The notes: generated by a model from the sequence alone, not told the origin. DNA of 11,604 bases from Porphyromonadaceae bacterium UBA2720 (GCA_002353885.1 DEKO01000011.1:16426-28029), one strand, 5' to 3'; numbered from the stretch's first letter, positions 1-6,613 are shown. Translations and numbers: made by a program.

Positions 1-284
1 GTGCCGAACTGCTTGGTGCCCTTGAACATCAAGTGTTCCAAATAATGTGCCAGACCGGTGGTCTCAGCAGGGTCGTTACGCGAGCCGGTGCGCACGGCGA
101 TGTGTGCCGCGATGCGCGGACTCTGATGGTTCTCACTCAAGAACACCTTGAGGCCGTTGCTCAGGGTGTAGCACTTGGTGGCAGTGGGGTCGCCCGGATA
201 GGTGGTCGCCACGGTGCCGCGTGCGGCCACGACCAGACACACCAGTCCGGCCAGCACGGTCATCAATGCTCTCATTTTTCTCAT
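1..284 (-). CDS. M16 family zinc metallopeptidase, N-terminal part (runs off window)
   Basis: The reverse strand is open from an ATG at 284 to the window edge, giving 94 complete codons of the N-terminus only. After a basic start (MRKMRA) comes a hydrophobic stretch to about residue 22 that looks like a signal peptide, so the protein is probably exported to the periplasm. The inverted zinc motif HxxEH is present as HYLEH at residues 80-84, followed by LMFKGT, which is the classic pitrilysin/insulinase (M16) signature; the first two His bind zinc and Glu is the catalytic base. The preceding text (LSNGLKVFLSENH, then HIAVRTGSRND) also matches the usual M16 N-terminal strand order. A second in-frame ATG at 275 is an alternative start. 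The glutamate that completes zinc binding and the C-terminal half lie outside the window. Family assignment is firm; substrate is unknown. Confidence 0.93.
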   Translation of the reverse strand, partial: MRKMRALMTVLAGLVCLVVAARGTVATTYPGDPTATKCYTLSNGLKVFLSENHQSPRIAAHIAVRTGSRNDPAETTGLAHYLEHLMFKGTKQFG

Positions 285-333
285 GTTGCTATAGGTTTTT
301 GTTGGTTTTAGTTCCTCTATCTAGAAAACGCTG

Positions 334-341
334 CAAAGTTA
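334..341 (-). promoter_or_regulatory. Bacteroidetes-type -7 box for the M16 peptidase gene
   Basis: The minus strand reads TAACTTTG, an exact match to the Bacteroidetes -7 consensus TAnnTTTG, about 50 bp upstream of the ATG at 284. I see no clear -33 TTTG at the usual 19-21 bp spacing. The assignment rests on the -7 match and its position. Confidence 0.6.
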
Positions 342-409
342 ATAAAAGTTTCTATTGTTGTATTCATTAGACGCAACGACATGCCAAAAAATTACATGAT
401 TACTTGATT

Positions 410-1165
410 TTATTTTGTGGCGATGGGGAGGCGTACCCAGAGCCAGCGGGGCAGCAACCGCCAGCCGGCCACGAGCAGGCGGTAGCGCCAGTCGACGGTG
501 ATGACCGACCGGTCGCGCTCGATGCCTCGCACGATGCTCTGCGCCACACGCTCGGGGTCGAGCTGCATGGGATAGCGGTTTCCGTCGGCGATGAGTGGCG
601 TGCGCACAAAGCCCGGACGGATATCGTGCAGGTGGATGTGGTGCAGGCGACGGATGGTGCACAGCTGCGACAGGCACTCAAGGTAGTGGCTCACATAGCG
701 CTTGGTGGCCGAGTAGGCCGGTGCTGCCCCCAGGCCCTTGGTACGGGCAATGCTGCTGATGACGGCAATGTGGCCCTGATGGTCGGGGCGTTGGGCAAAG
801 TAGTTGAACATGGCATCTACCATGCGGGTGAATCCCACGGCGTTGGTCTCGACGGTGCGCAGTTCCTTGTCGGCATCGAGGTCAGGGTTTTGATAGCCGA
901 TGCCTGAGCTGTGGAAGTAGAGGTCGATGCCGCCCAACTCGTTGATGAGTCCGTTCAGCCGCTGTGGCGCGTCATCGCGGGTAATGTCGATGGCACGCAC
1001 AGCCATCACTTGTGGCACCTCGTCCTTGAGTTGCTGCAGCACGTCGTCGCGCCGCCCGGCCACGCCCAGCTGCCAGCCCTTGCTGGCCAGCACCTTGACC
1101 ACCTCGAGCCCAATGCCTGAGGTGGCCCCCATGACGATGGCCCGACGCGGTATTGTTTGTTTCAT
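410..1165 (-). CDS. SDR family NAD(P)-dependent oxidoreductase
   Basis: A 251-residue classical short-chain dehydrogenase/reductase, a single Rossmann domain of normal family length. The cofactor loop is GATSGIG at residues 13-19. GRR at 37-39, after the second strand, suggests NADP(H) preference through its arginines. The active site is complete: Asn108 (TNAVGF), Ser138 (ISSIA), Tyr151 and Lys155 (YSATK). The usual NNAG motif after strand 4 is replaced by SSG at 86-88. The C-terminus (residues 228-249) is rich in Trp, Leu and Arg and could sit at a membrane surface. The start is the ATG at 1165. An in-frame TTG at 1189 would add 8 residues, but it lies inside the -7 promoter box, so it cannot be the start of a transcript from that promoter. 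The gene appears to be monocistronic. Substrate is unknown; the class is clear. Confidence 0.93.
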   Translation of the reverse strand: MKQTIPRRAIVMGATSGIGLEVVKVLASKGWQLGVAGRRDDVLQQLKDEVPQVMAVRAIDITRDDAPQRLNGLINELGGIDLYFHSSGIGYQNPDLDADKELRTVETNAVGFTRMVDAMFNYFAQRPDHQGHIAVISSIARTKGLGAAPAYSATKRYVSHYLECLSQLCTIRRLHHIHLHDIRPGFVRTPLIADGNRYPMQLDPERVAQSIVRGIERDRSVITVDWRYRLLVAGWRLLPRWLWVRLPIATK

Positions 1166-1186
1166 TGGTTGTAACTTTTGGTTCTG

Positions 1187-1194
1187 CAAAGTTA
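1187..1194 (-). promoter_or_regulatory. -7 box of the SDR gene; decides its start
   Basis: The minus strand reads TAACTTTG, matching TAnnTTTG, 21 bp upstream of the ATG at 1165. It overlaps an in-frame TTG that would otherwise extend the SDR reading frame, which rules that TTG out as the start. No convincing -33 element is visible. Confidence 0.65.
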
Positions 1195-1291
1195 CGATTT
1201 ATTTTTGGTTCTCAGCTCGTGCTGATTGCACAAATTTATTGTCGTCGAACTCACGTTAATACTTGGTGTTTTACATCATGTTATGTGCAAA

Positions 1292-1422
1292 CTAGTATTC
1301 AGACAGTGGGTCGCCCAGTACCGTACCATCCTCGTTTGTCTCAATAAGTTCTTTTTCTATCAAACGGTTGACAATTTTAGTCACAAAGTTTGCTCAACAA
1401 ATAGTGGCGAAATTTGCGCCAT
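1292..1422 (-). pseudogene. possible frame-disrupted remnant of a winged-helix DNA-binding protein
   Basis: Downstream of the hydrolase gene, the minus strand has a 33-codon open stretch (1393-1292, ending TAG) containing KIVNRLIEKELIETNEDG. This resembles the recognition helix and wing start of MarR- or ROK-type winged-helix regulators (V-x-K-x-V-x-x-L-x-x-x-x-L-I). It has no ATG in frame, only a GTG at 1384. An overlapping short frame begins with ATG at 1422 (MAQISPLFVEQTL) and stops at 1381. A single-base change near 1384 would fuse the two into about 43 residues with a helix-turn-helix-like pattern. I read it as a decayed or frameshifted fragment. It could also be chance in AT-rich DNA, and no family is assigned. 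Confidence 0.28.
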
Positions 1423-1428
1423 TGTTGC

Positions 1429-1465
1429 ATGTATACCAACTGGTGTAACACCAAGTGGTGTACAT
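1429..1465. repeat. 37-bp imperfect palindrome abutting the hydrolase stop codon
   Basis: A 37-bp inverted repeat centred on A1447. Fifteen of 18 base pairs are Watson-Crick, one is G-T, and two adjacent pairs mismatch. The outer arm is ATGTA and the inner arm is TGGTGT/ACACCA. Each half is itself a near copy of ACCAACTGGTGT. It touches the TGA stop of the hydrolase gene (1467-1465), so it lies at the 3' end of that operon's transcript. No U-tract follows on the minus strand, so it is not a standard intrinsic terminator. It could be an operator, an mRNA 3' stabilising hairpin, or the end of an inserted segment. A second short palindrome (GGCG...CGCC) lies at 1406-1420. Confidence 0.6.
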
Positions 1466-2355
1466 CACAATAGTTTAACCGAAACATCTTGCCAACGCGG
1501 ATTGTGAAATAATTCTGCCTTTGGACTGAAAAACGCAGTGTGAGCATATTGGTCTCCATACAGCCAATACCGTAGCCACGCTGTCATATACGCATCGCCT
1601 TCGTGGAGAACAAAACGATGCTCGACACCTGTCAATCTGCTCACGACAATGGGTGAGTTAGTTCCGATCTTATCTCTCAGGGAATGCATAGATGCGAGTG
1701 GTGATATCTGTCGGTCTATACATTTGGCCCCTGCCACCAATAGAGTGGGAATGTTAATGTTCTCGAATTCACACTTCCACTGCAGGTTTTGAACCAATGA
1801 TTGTTTGGGTACACTTGCTGCATACAACACTTTGAATCGGCAGTCTCTGGAGGCCGCATTAATGGCGCCAAGCGAACCTTGCGAATGTCCGGCAACTCCC
1901 AATCTGCCAGTGTCAATGCGTTTATACAAATCATGACATGGCGTTTGACCCATTGCTAATGCGACTTCAAGCGATAGCAATGCCGAGTCCCCACTCCATG
2001 CGTTGCTGTCATCATTCCCAACGACTATAAATCCCCATGAGGCCAAATGTTCAAACACAGGGCGGTAATGAAGTGCCTTTAATCCTGTACCATTGACCAT
2101 AACAATCATTGGCATTTTTCCTGTGCCTTCGGGAAGAAACACATGAACTCCATTTTCTTTTATATATCTGACCGCACAATAGCTATTGGCATGATATTTT
2201 TGTTCAACTGGACTCGGATAAAACTTGTGATTATAAGACTGGCGAACAGCAGGAAACATAGAGCAATAAGCCAATGTCCCCCATCTCAATAGAGATTCAC
2301 CAAATCTTATCATCACACTAGTCATAAAACAGATTAAGGTGTTCAACAACGACAA
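1465..2355 (-). CDS. alpha/beta hydrolase family protein
   Basis: Up to 296 residues with an alpha/beta hydrolase core. The oxyanion-loop region is VMVNGTG at about 85-91, where many relatives have an HG motif. The nucleophile elbow is GHSQGS with Ser158. A candidate acid is Asp214 (AGAKCID), and His246 in GVEH completes the triad. The pattern resembles the chlorophyllase/dienelactone-hydrolase-like lipase group, so it is probably an esterase or acyl-hydrolase of unknown substrate. It is the last gene of the operon. A TTG start at 2355 leaves 6 bp to the upstream stop; an ATG at 2325 is a plausible shorter start, which would subtract 10 from these residue numbers. No clear signal peptide is seen. 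Base composition is odd: sample lines are near 37-40% GC by hand count, against about 57-60% in the neighbouring genes, suggesting different ancestry. Confidence 0.85.
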   Translation of the reverse strand: MSLLNTLICFMTSVMIRFGESLLRWGTLAYCSMFPAVRQSYNHKFYPSPVEQKYHANSYCAVRYIKENGVHVFLPEGTGKMPMIVMVNGTGLKALHYRPVFEHLASWGFIVVGNDDSNAWSGDSALLSLEVALAMGQTPCHDLYKRIDTGRLGVAGHSQGSLGAINAASRDCRFKVLYAASVPKQSLVQNLQWKCEFENINIPTLLVAGAKCIDRQISPLASMHSLRDKIGTNSPIVVSRLTGVEHRFVLHEGDAYMTAWLRYWLYGDQYAHTAFFSPKAELFHNPRWQDVSVKLL

Positions 2356-2361
2356 CCCAAA

Positions 2362-4218
2362 TTATTTGCGTTTGAGGACGAAGCGCTGGTCGTAGGCTTT
2401 CTTGGCGGCGGTCTTGAGGCGACGCAGGTTCTCGAACTCGTCGGCGGGATATAGCCCGTTGCGAATCAGTAGGCGTGTGACAACGGTGACTTGGTTCTCG
2501 TGTTGGGTGAAGGTCTGGTTGACCTCGCCCAATGCGTTCGTTAGGCTGACGGCATCGGGCAGTGCCTCGACCTCATAGCCCTCGGGCAGCGACACAATCA
2601 AGCTGTCCACATCCTGATAGCCATAGTCGATGTCGACCGGTTGTGCGCGCTTGGGCAATGCGCGAGGCACTGTCGCGTTGTGGAAGACGCCCACAGGCAC
2701 AAACATGCGCGTCCCCGTGATGTTGGCCAGTTTGCGGCTCTCGACTTGCATGTTGACATCGATGTGAGGTGTCATGTAACTGTCTTTGTGCTCCTCGAAC
2801 TTCAACTCCTTGAGCGTAGCCATGCCCACATTGAGGCTTCCCAACATGGCATCACGTCGCTGTTGCTCGGTGCGCTGAGTCAGCGACATCAAGTCTTCAT
2901 ACTGGCGCCGTTCGCTGCGCTGACTGATGTCGAGCAGGGCGCTGCCATCGGGCTGCAGGGCAATGTGTGCTGTGCTGCGTTGCACATTCTGTTCGGGGGC
3001 ATAATTGGGCAACTTGACCAGATGTCCACCACCATCGTCGCAAATCAACGCGTCGTTGCCGGCAATGCCGTCATGCACATGGCCCAGTGGCACATGAGCC
3101 GATGCCGTGCATTCGAGCCACAACGTGTCGCCCGGCAGCGGCACCTGGACGATGACATGGTTGAACTGGTTGCTCGGAAAGTCGGTGACGAGGCGTGGCC
3201 GGTGGCTGTTGATGAGCACATAGTCGGCTGGCACACCCACCTCGTGCAGCATGGCGCACATGTAGTTGGACAAGGCCTTGCAGTCGCCAAACCCCGTGCG
3301 ACACACCTCACCGGCGGCAAAGGGTTGCCATCCACCGATGCCCAACTGGATGCTTACATATCGTGTGGTCTGTGCCAGGTAGTTGTAGATAATCTCGACC
3401 TTGCTCCGTGCTGTGGCGCAGGTGTCGGTCATCGTGTGCAACTTCGCCTTGAAGTCTTCGGTCAGTTCTTGCCTGCCGCTACGCAGCTGGTGGCACCATG
3501 CCCCGAAGTCTTGCCACGACGACATGTCGCCAGGCACACCATGGAACTCAAATTTGCTGGGTGCCCACAGAATACTTGGCACAATCTCGCGGGCGGGCGG
3601 CGCGTAAGGCTCACTCTCGATGGCAGGCAGATTGTCCATGTGCGCCTCATAGCGGATGCGCCCGTCGTCCAGTGTGCTCTGACTCACGGTCGCTGTGGTG
3701 TTCTGGCACAGATAGCGGCATTGCATCTGCGATGGCACAATCAGTTCATAGCTTGCATGTTCGACCGTGCTATTGTAAGACGGCAGGGGAGCAAATGCCG
3801 GGAAGCTGAAACAGCCGTTGCTCGCCTCCTCAGTCCAATTAAACTCGATGGTGATGGGATAGATGGGCGGCACATAGTCGAGCGAGAGGGTGTAGTAGTC
3901 GTCCATAAAGTTGCTGCTCAAGTCGCTGCGCTTGAGGTCACCCTTCTTGAACTTGCGCACCTGCTTACCTTGTGCGTCGGTGACTTGGACCGAGAAGTCG
4001 ACTAGTTTTTCCCACTTGCTGCACATAGTCTCAAAGTTGGCCAGTTCCTTGGCACGCTCGTGCATCAGACGATAGACCTGATGATGGGTCGTGCGCATGT
4101 GGCTCATGTCGCGGCACTCAACTCGTGTGACCGACTCGACCACAACAACATCAACCGTTTGGCCGGCTCCGCTCAAACAGCCGACGAACATCAAAAGTAT
4201 GATGGCATATTTCCTCAT
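2362..4218 (-). CDS. DUF3857 / transglutaminase-like secreted protein with intact catalytic site
   Basis: A 618-residue exported protein. Residues 1-20 form a signal sequence. Cys14 in FVGC could be a lipobox cysteine but lacks the preferred Leu at -3, so lipoprotein versus soluble is open. The N-terminal half (about 25-230) fits the DUF3857 beta-sandwich domain. A transglutaminase-core fold follows at about 255-385, with Cys313 in GDCKA, His354 in FNHV and Glu369 in WLEC as the likely triad, Glu standing where Asp is usual. The C-terminal third fits DUF3858. Such proteins are widespread in Bacteroidota; the enzymatic reaction and substrate are unknown. Its ATG overlaps the upstream paralogue's TGA by 4 bp (ATGA), implying coupled translation. 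The pair probably act together in the periplasm, which is my inference. Confidence 0.88.
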   Translation of the reverse strand: MRKYAIILLMFVGCLSGAGQTVDVVVVESVTRVECRDMSHMRTTHHQVYRLMHERAKELANFETMCSKWEKLVDFSVQVTDAQGKQVRKFKKGDLKRSDLSSNFMDDYYTLSLDYVPPIYPITIEFNWTEEASNGCFSFPAFAPLPSYNSTVEHASYELIVPSQMQCRYLCQNTTATVSQSTLDDGRIRYEAHMDNLPAIESEPYAPPAREIVPSILWAPSKFEFHGVPGDMSSWQDFGAWCHQLRSGRQELTEDFKAKLHTMTDTCATARSKVEIIYNYLAQTTRYVSIQLGIGGWQPFAAGEVCRTGFGDCKALSNYMCAMLHEVGVPADYVLINSHRPRLVTDFPSNQFNHVIVQVPLPGDTLWLECTASAHVPLGHVHDGIAGNDALICDDGGGHLVKLPNYAPEQNVQRSTAHIALQPDGSALLDISQRSERRQYEDLMSLTQRTEQQRRDAMLGSLNVGMATLKELKFEEHKDSYMTPHIDVNMQVESRKLANITGTRMFVPVGVFHNATVPRALPKRAQPVDIDYGYQDVDSLIVSLPEGYEVEALPDAVSLTNALGEVNQTFTQHENQVTVVTRLLIRNGLYPADEFENLRRLKTAAKKAYDQRFVLKRK

Positions 4219-6203
4219 AACGCTTTCTTGATAACAATGACATCCTGCAGACGCTTGTAAACCTCGTCCAGGAAGTTTTTCACCACAGGATACTCATTGG
4301 GAGTGAAGAAAATCTTGTTTACTTGCAACTGGCATCTTGATGATAATTTACCGTCGTTGACCACCGTGGCAATGCTGCAACTCAGCGTGCCATCTTCCGA
4401 CCTCATCGTCAGCGGCTGCGGCACTTCTTCGACCACATATCCCTCGGGAAGGGTGACCTGTGTGTTCAGGCTTTCGGTCGCGATGTGCGGGAATTCGACG
4501 GGCAGTGTGCGTTGCTCCTCGGTCAGCGGGTTCTCGCTTAGCACATTCAAGAGCCAAGGGTTGAGATATATCATGTCGCCTGCGGTGTCGCATTGTTTGG
4601 TCAGATGCATCTTGCGCTCCACATTGATTCCTAGGCCATGATGTTCGGTCAATTCGAGCGATTGGATTTCGCTGTTTAGCTCTTGTGCCAGTTGTGCCAC
4701 AAATGTGGCACTATCGGTGGCCATGCGGAAGTCGTGACGCAAGCTGGCCGCTTCCGACCCGGTGAACCGCGACTGAGCATCGGCAACCAGTGTGCCGTCG
4801 GGCTGCAGTTGCGCCATGACCATGCTTTGCGTCTTGGCCCCCGCCAAGGCGGTCAGGTCGACCCATTCGCCAGTCTTTCCCTTGCCCACAATGCGTGCGC
4901 GGTCAACGAGCAAGCGGTCGGGCAGAATGTCAAGCCAACCATCCTCAATCGAGCCATCAAGAAACGAGTAGGCCTCGCCCAGCTTGAGAGCCACCACGCA
5001 TGTGTTCAGTTGTTTGATGCTGGCGCGTGTAATGGTCAGGAATCCGCGGTCGCGCGAGCGCAGCACGGCAGGGCGTGCCTCAATGCCAGCATCGTTGAGC
5101 ATGTTGATGAGCATGAAATTGATGCTGGCGTTGCTGCCGGTGCGCTCTTTAAGCACCTTGCCGGCGCTTTCACCGTAAAGGGTATATTTTCCGTTCCACT
5201 TGACATGGTCTTTGAGCAGTTTGAATATCGCCATTGCACGGTCCTTAGGGTCGGTGATACTGGCTATGCCGGCGGCTTGCATTTCGGCTTTGAGCGGATT
5301 CTTGCCCAACCGGCCACCAAAGTCCTCATCGTCCAGCAGGCGCTCGTCAACATTATCCCAATCATTACTGAAGTTTTGAGTCAACCTTCCTGGGATTTCG
5401 ATACTGCGCAACTCCATGGTCACACGTTGGGCATAGGATTGCGGGGCATAAAGCATCTTGTGCTCACGCAAGGCGGGCAGTTCGTGCCCGATAAACTGGA
5501 ACCGTTGGCCCTGACAGTTCAACATGTTTCCGCCACCTGCCGAGAGTCCCATCGAAACAAAATCTATTTTTCGTTCCAATCTGTTCAGACCCACCTCGTC
5601 GACGTTAAACTTGAAGTATTCTGGAATAGTGATGTCGTAGGACGTGTAGTAGACAGGTATGTCACTTTGAGCAATCCAGTCATCGATACTGTAGAAGAAG
5701 TCGCTTGCCACCTCGCTCTCAACCTCGATAACGGTGCCTACGGTCACCTGGGGGATGGTATATTTGGTTAACCGCGTCACTTTGCTCACATCCTCGTGAT
5801 TGATCATGCTCCCCTCCATCTTGGTCTTGACCAGCTTGCCATCGACCAGGTTAAAGGCTGTGCCCTTGAGTTTCACCAATTCTTCGCAACGCCCGGTGCG
5901 GTGGCCGTTATATTCGTATACAATGCCTCCGTTTGCCCATTTTTTGCCTTCCTCTTTGAGAATCTTGATGCGTTGTTTCTCATAACGAGTGGCCTTGAAG
6001 CTACCGCCCACCAGCTCATAACGTATCTCGGTCTGGCTGCACAGCACCACCGCCTCGGCATCGGGGTCGGGTGAGTATGATGTCATCGACAACTCGGCTT
6101 CGGTGGGCTTACCCCACTTGAGGTTGGGTTCAAGGTTCTGCGCCTGCAACACTCCATCCAGGAACAGGGTCAACATGATGATTAGCAGATTAATTCGTCT
6201 CAT
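4215..6203 (-). CDS. DUF3857 protein with degenerate transglutaminase-like site
   Basis: A 662-residue protein, first gene of the operon. The ATG at 6203 is chosen over an in-frame TTG at 6209 because it follows the promoter by a short leader and starts directly with MRRINLL. A signal peptide covers about 1-20 (LLIIMLTLFLDGVLQA). The N-terminal DUF3857 domain spans roughly 40-280, the transglutaminase-like fold about 315-430 and the DUF3858-like part about 450-650. Aligned by eye with the downstream paralogue, the catalytic GDC becomes GSN (residues 356-358) and the FNHV histidine is replaced by LNTC, so cysteine-protease or transglutaminase chemistry looks lost. Bacteroidota DUF3857 paralogues with a non-Cys residue here are, as I recall, common. 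It is likely a binding or scaffold partner of the second protein. Function is unknown. Confidence 0.88.
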   Translation of the reverse strand: MRRINLLIIMLTLFLDGVLQAQNLEPNLKWGKPTEAELSMTSYSPDPDAEAVVLCSQTEIRYELVGGSFKATRYEKQRIKILKEEGKKWANGGIVYEYNGHRTGRCEELVKLKGTAFNLVDGKLVKTKMEGSMINHEDVSKVTRLTKYTIPQVTVGTVIEVESEVASDFFYSIDDWIAQSDIPVYYTSYDITIPEYFKFNVDEVGLNRLERKIDFVSMGLSAGGGNMLNCQGQRFQFIGHELPALREHKMLYAPQSYAQRVTMELRSIEIPGRLTQNFSNDWDNVDERLLDDEDFGGRLGKNPLKAEMQAAGIASITDPKDRAMAIFKLLKDHVKWNGKYTLYGESAGKVLKERTGSNASINFMLINMLNDAGIEARPAVLRSRDRGFLTITRASIKQLNTCVVALKLGEAYSFLDGSIEDGWLDILPDRLLVDRARIVGKGKTGEWVDLTALAGAKTQSMVMAQLQPDGTLVADAQSRFTGSEAASLRHDFRMATDSATFVAQLAQELNSEIQSLELTEHHGLGINVERKMHLTKQCDTAGDMIYLNPWLLNVLSENPLTEEQRTLPVEFPHIATESLNTQVTLPEGYVVEEVPQPLTMRSEDGTLSCSIATVVNDGKLSSRCQLQVNKIFFTPNEYPVVKNFLDEVYKRLQDVIVIKKAL

Positions 6204-6230
6204 AAGCAATGTTTATTTAATAACACGACG

Positions 6231-6261
6231 CAAAGTTAAGAAATCAAAACCAATCTAACAA
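6231..6261 (-). promoter_or_regulatory. promoter of the DUF3857-DUF3857-hydrolase operon
   Basis: On the minus strand a GTTG element (TTG at 6261-6259) is followed by a 20-bp spacer and TAACTTTG (6238-6231). This is a near-consensus Bacteroidetes promoter (-33 TTTG, 19-21 bp spacer, -7 TAnnTTTG). It is the only promoter in the window where both boxes are visible. The leader to the ATG at 6203 would be about 20-25 nt. Confidence 0.75.
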
Positions 6262-6298
6262 CCATTAACAACAAAAAAACAAAACCCACTACCGATTA

Positions 6299-6364
6299 TT
6301 CAGAAACCAATTTTTAATGATTCAAGTTTCTGAAGTACGCAAGCGTCCTTCAAGAACTTGAAGG
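6299..6364. repeat. cluster of overlapping inverted repeats
   Basis: Three overlapping inverted repeats fill 66 bp. The first is TTCAGAAAC/GTTTCTGAA (6299-6307 with 6326-6334). The second is TGAAG and ACGC pairing with GCGT and CTTCA (6331-6352). The third is CCTTCAAG-AA-CTTGAAGG (6347-6364). The second shares bases with each of the other two, so alternative hairpins compete. The cluster lies between two divergent promoters, where no transcript is expected to end. It may be part of an intergenic repeat element or a regulatory site. Confidence 0.5.
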
Positions 6365-6390
6365 TTAGGGGTTAAAGGTTAGGGGTTAGG
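6363..6390 (+). repeat. 4-unit heptamer array, consensus GGTTAGG
   Basis: Four consecutive 7-bp units (GGTTAGG, GGTTAAA, GGTTAGG, GGTTAGG), followed by a partial GTTG. The period and GTTAG core match the longer array downstream of ruvB. Confidence 0.8.
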
Positions 6391-6419
6391 GTTGTGGCAG
6401 TAGGGTAGCCCCCCTAAAT

Positions 6420-6466
6420 TTCCCCTGAAGAGGGGGACTTCCCGTAGTGGCCGCCCCTAACGGGGC
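6420..6466. repeat. C-tract/G-tract hairpins, likely dispersed intergenic repeat
   Basis: Two hairpins lie close together. TTCCCCT and AGGGGGA (6420-6426 with 6431-6437, one G-T pair) flank a GAAG loop. GCCCC and GGGGC (6453-6457 with 6462-6466) flank a TAAC loop. The surrounding text (GCCCCCCTAAATTTCCCCT, later CCCCTCTAAAT) has the style of REP-like sequence common between Bacteroidetes genes; that comparison is from memory. No T-tract follows, and no gene ends here, so it is not called a terminator. Confidence 0.5.
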
Positions 6467-6533
6467 TTACATGTCCCCTCTAAATCGGAGAAAACTGCCA
6501 GAGCGACGTTAAAGACGACAACTAAAAAATAGA

Positions 6534-6575
6534 AACTAACAACTAAAAACTAAAGTCTAAGGTCTAAAGTCTAAA
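6534..6575 (-). repeat. 6-unit heptamer array (AACTAAA/GTCTAAA), inverse of the downstream array
   Basis: Six 7-bp units: AACTAAC, AACTAAA, AACTAAA, GTCTAAG, GTCTAAA, GTCTAAA. Read on the minus strand these are GTTAGTT to TTTAGAC, the same heptamer class as the GTTAGAC array after ruvB but in opposite orientation. The array ends 8 bp before the ruvB -7 box, so it occupies the region where a -33 box and upstream contacts would be. Confidence 0.8.
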
Positions 6576-6583
6576 AAAATTAC

Positions 6584-6591
6584 TACCTTTG
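6584..6591 (+). promoter_or_regulatory. -7 box of ruvB
   Basis: TACCTTTG matches TAnnTTTG, 22 bp upstream of the ruvB ATG. The usual -33 position falls within the heptamer array and shows no TTTG. Confidence 0.6.
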
Positions 6592-6597
6592 CAAGAT

Positions 6598-6611
6598 ATT
6601 TCAGCTGAAAT
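6598..6611. repeat. perfect 14-bp palindrome in the ruvB leader
   Basis: ATTTCAGCTGAAAT is self-complementary over all 14 bp. It sits between the -7 box and the ATG, ending 2 bp before the start codon, about at the expected transcript start. The position suits an operator or a small hairpin over the ribosome entry site. A 14-bp palindrome is expected about once by chance in a window this size, so only its location makes it notable. Confidence 0.5.
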
Positions 6612-6613
6612 CA

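Noticed and set aside
1166..1189. Eight-residue N-terminal extension of the SDR from a TTG codon
   Set aside because: The TTG is part of the TAACTTTG promoter box, so it would lie upstream of the transcript start.
1377..1559. A 60-codon minus-strand frame overlapping the hydrolase C-terminus
   Set aside because: Out of frame with the hydrolase and reading through the palindrome; composition is not protein-like.
2641..4005. A 454-codon open frame on the plus strand, opposite the second DUF3857 gene
   Set aside because: It is antisense to a gene with clear domains and catalytic motifs; its His/Val/Ala-rich translation shows no family pattern and reflects GC-biased codon use on the other strand.
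4683..5771. A 362-codon open frame on the plus strand, opposite the first DUF3857 gene
   Set aside because: Antisense shadow of a well-supported secreted protein; no promoter box and no recognisable motifs.
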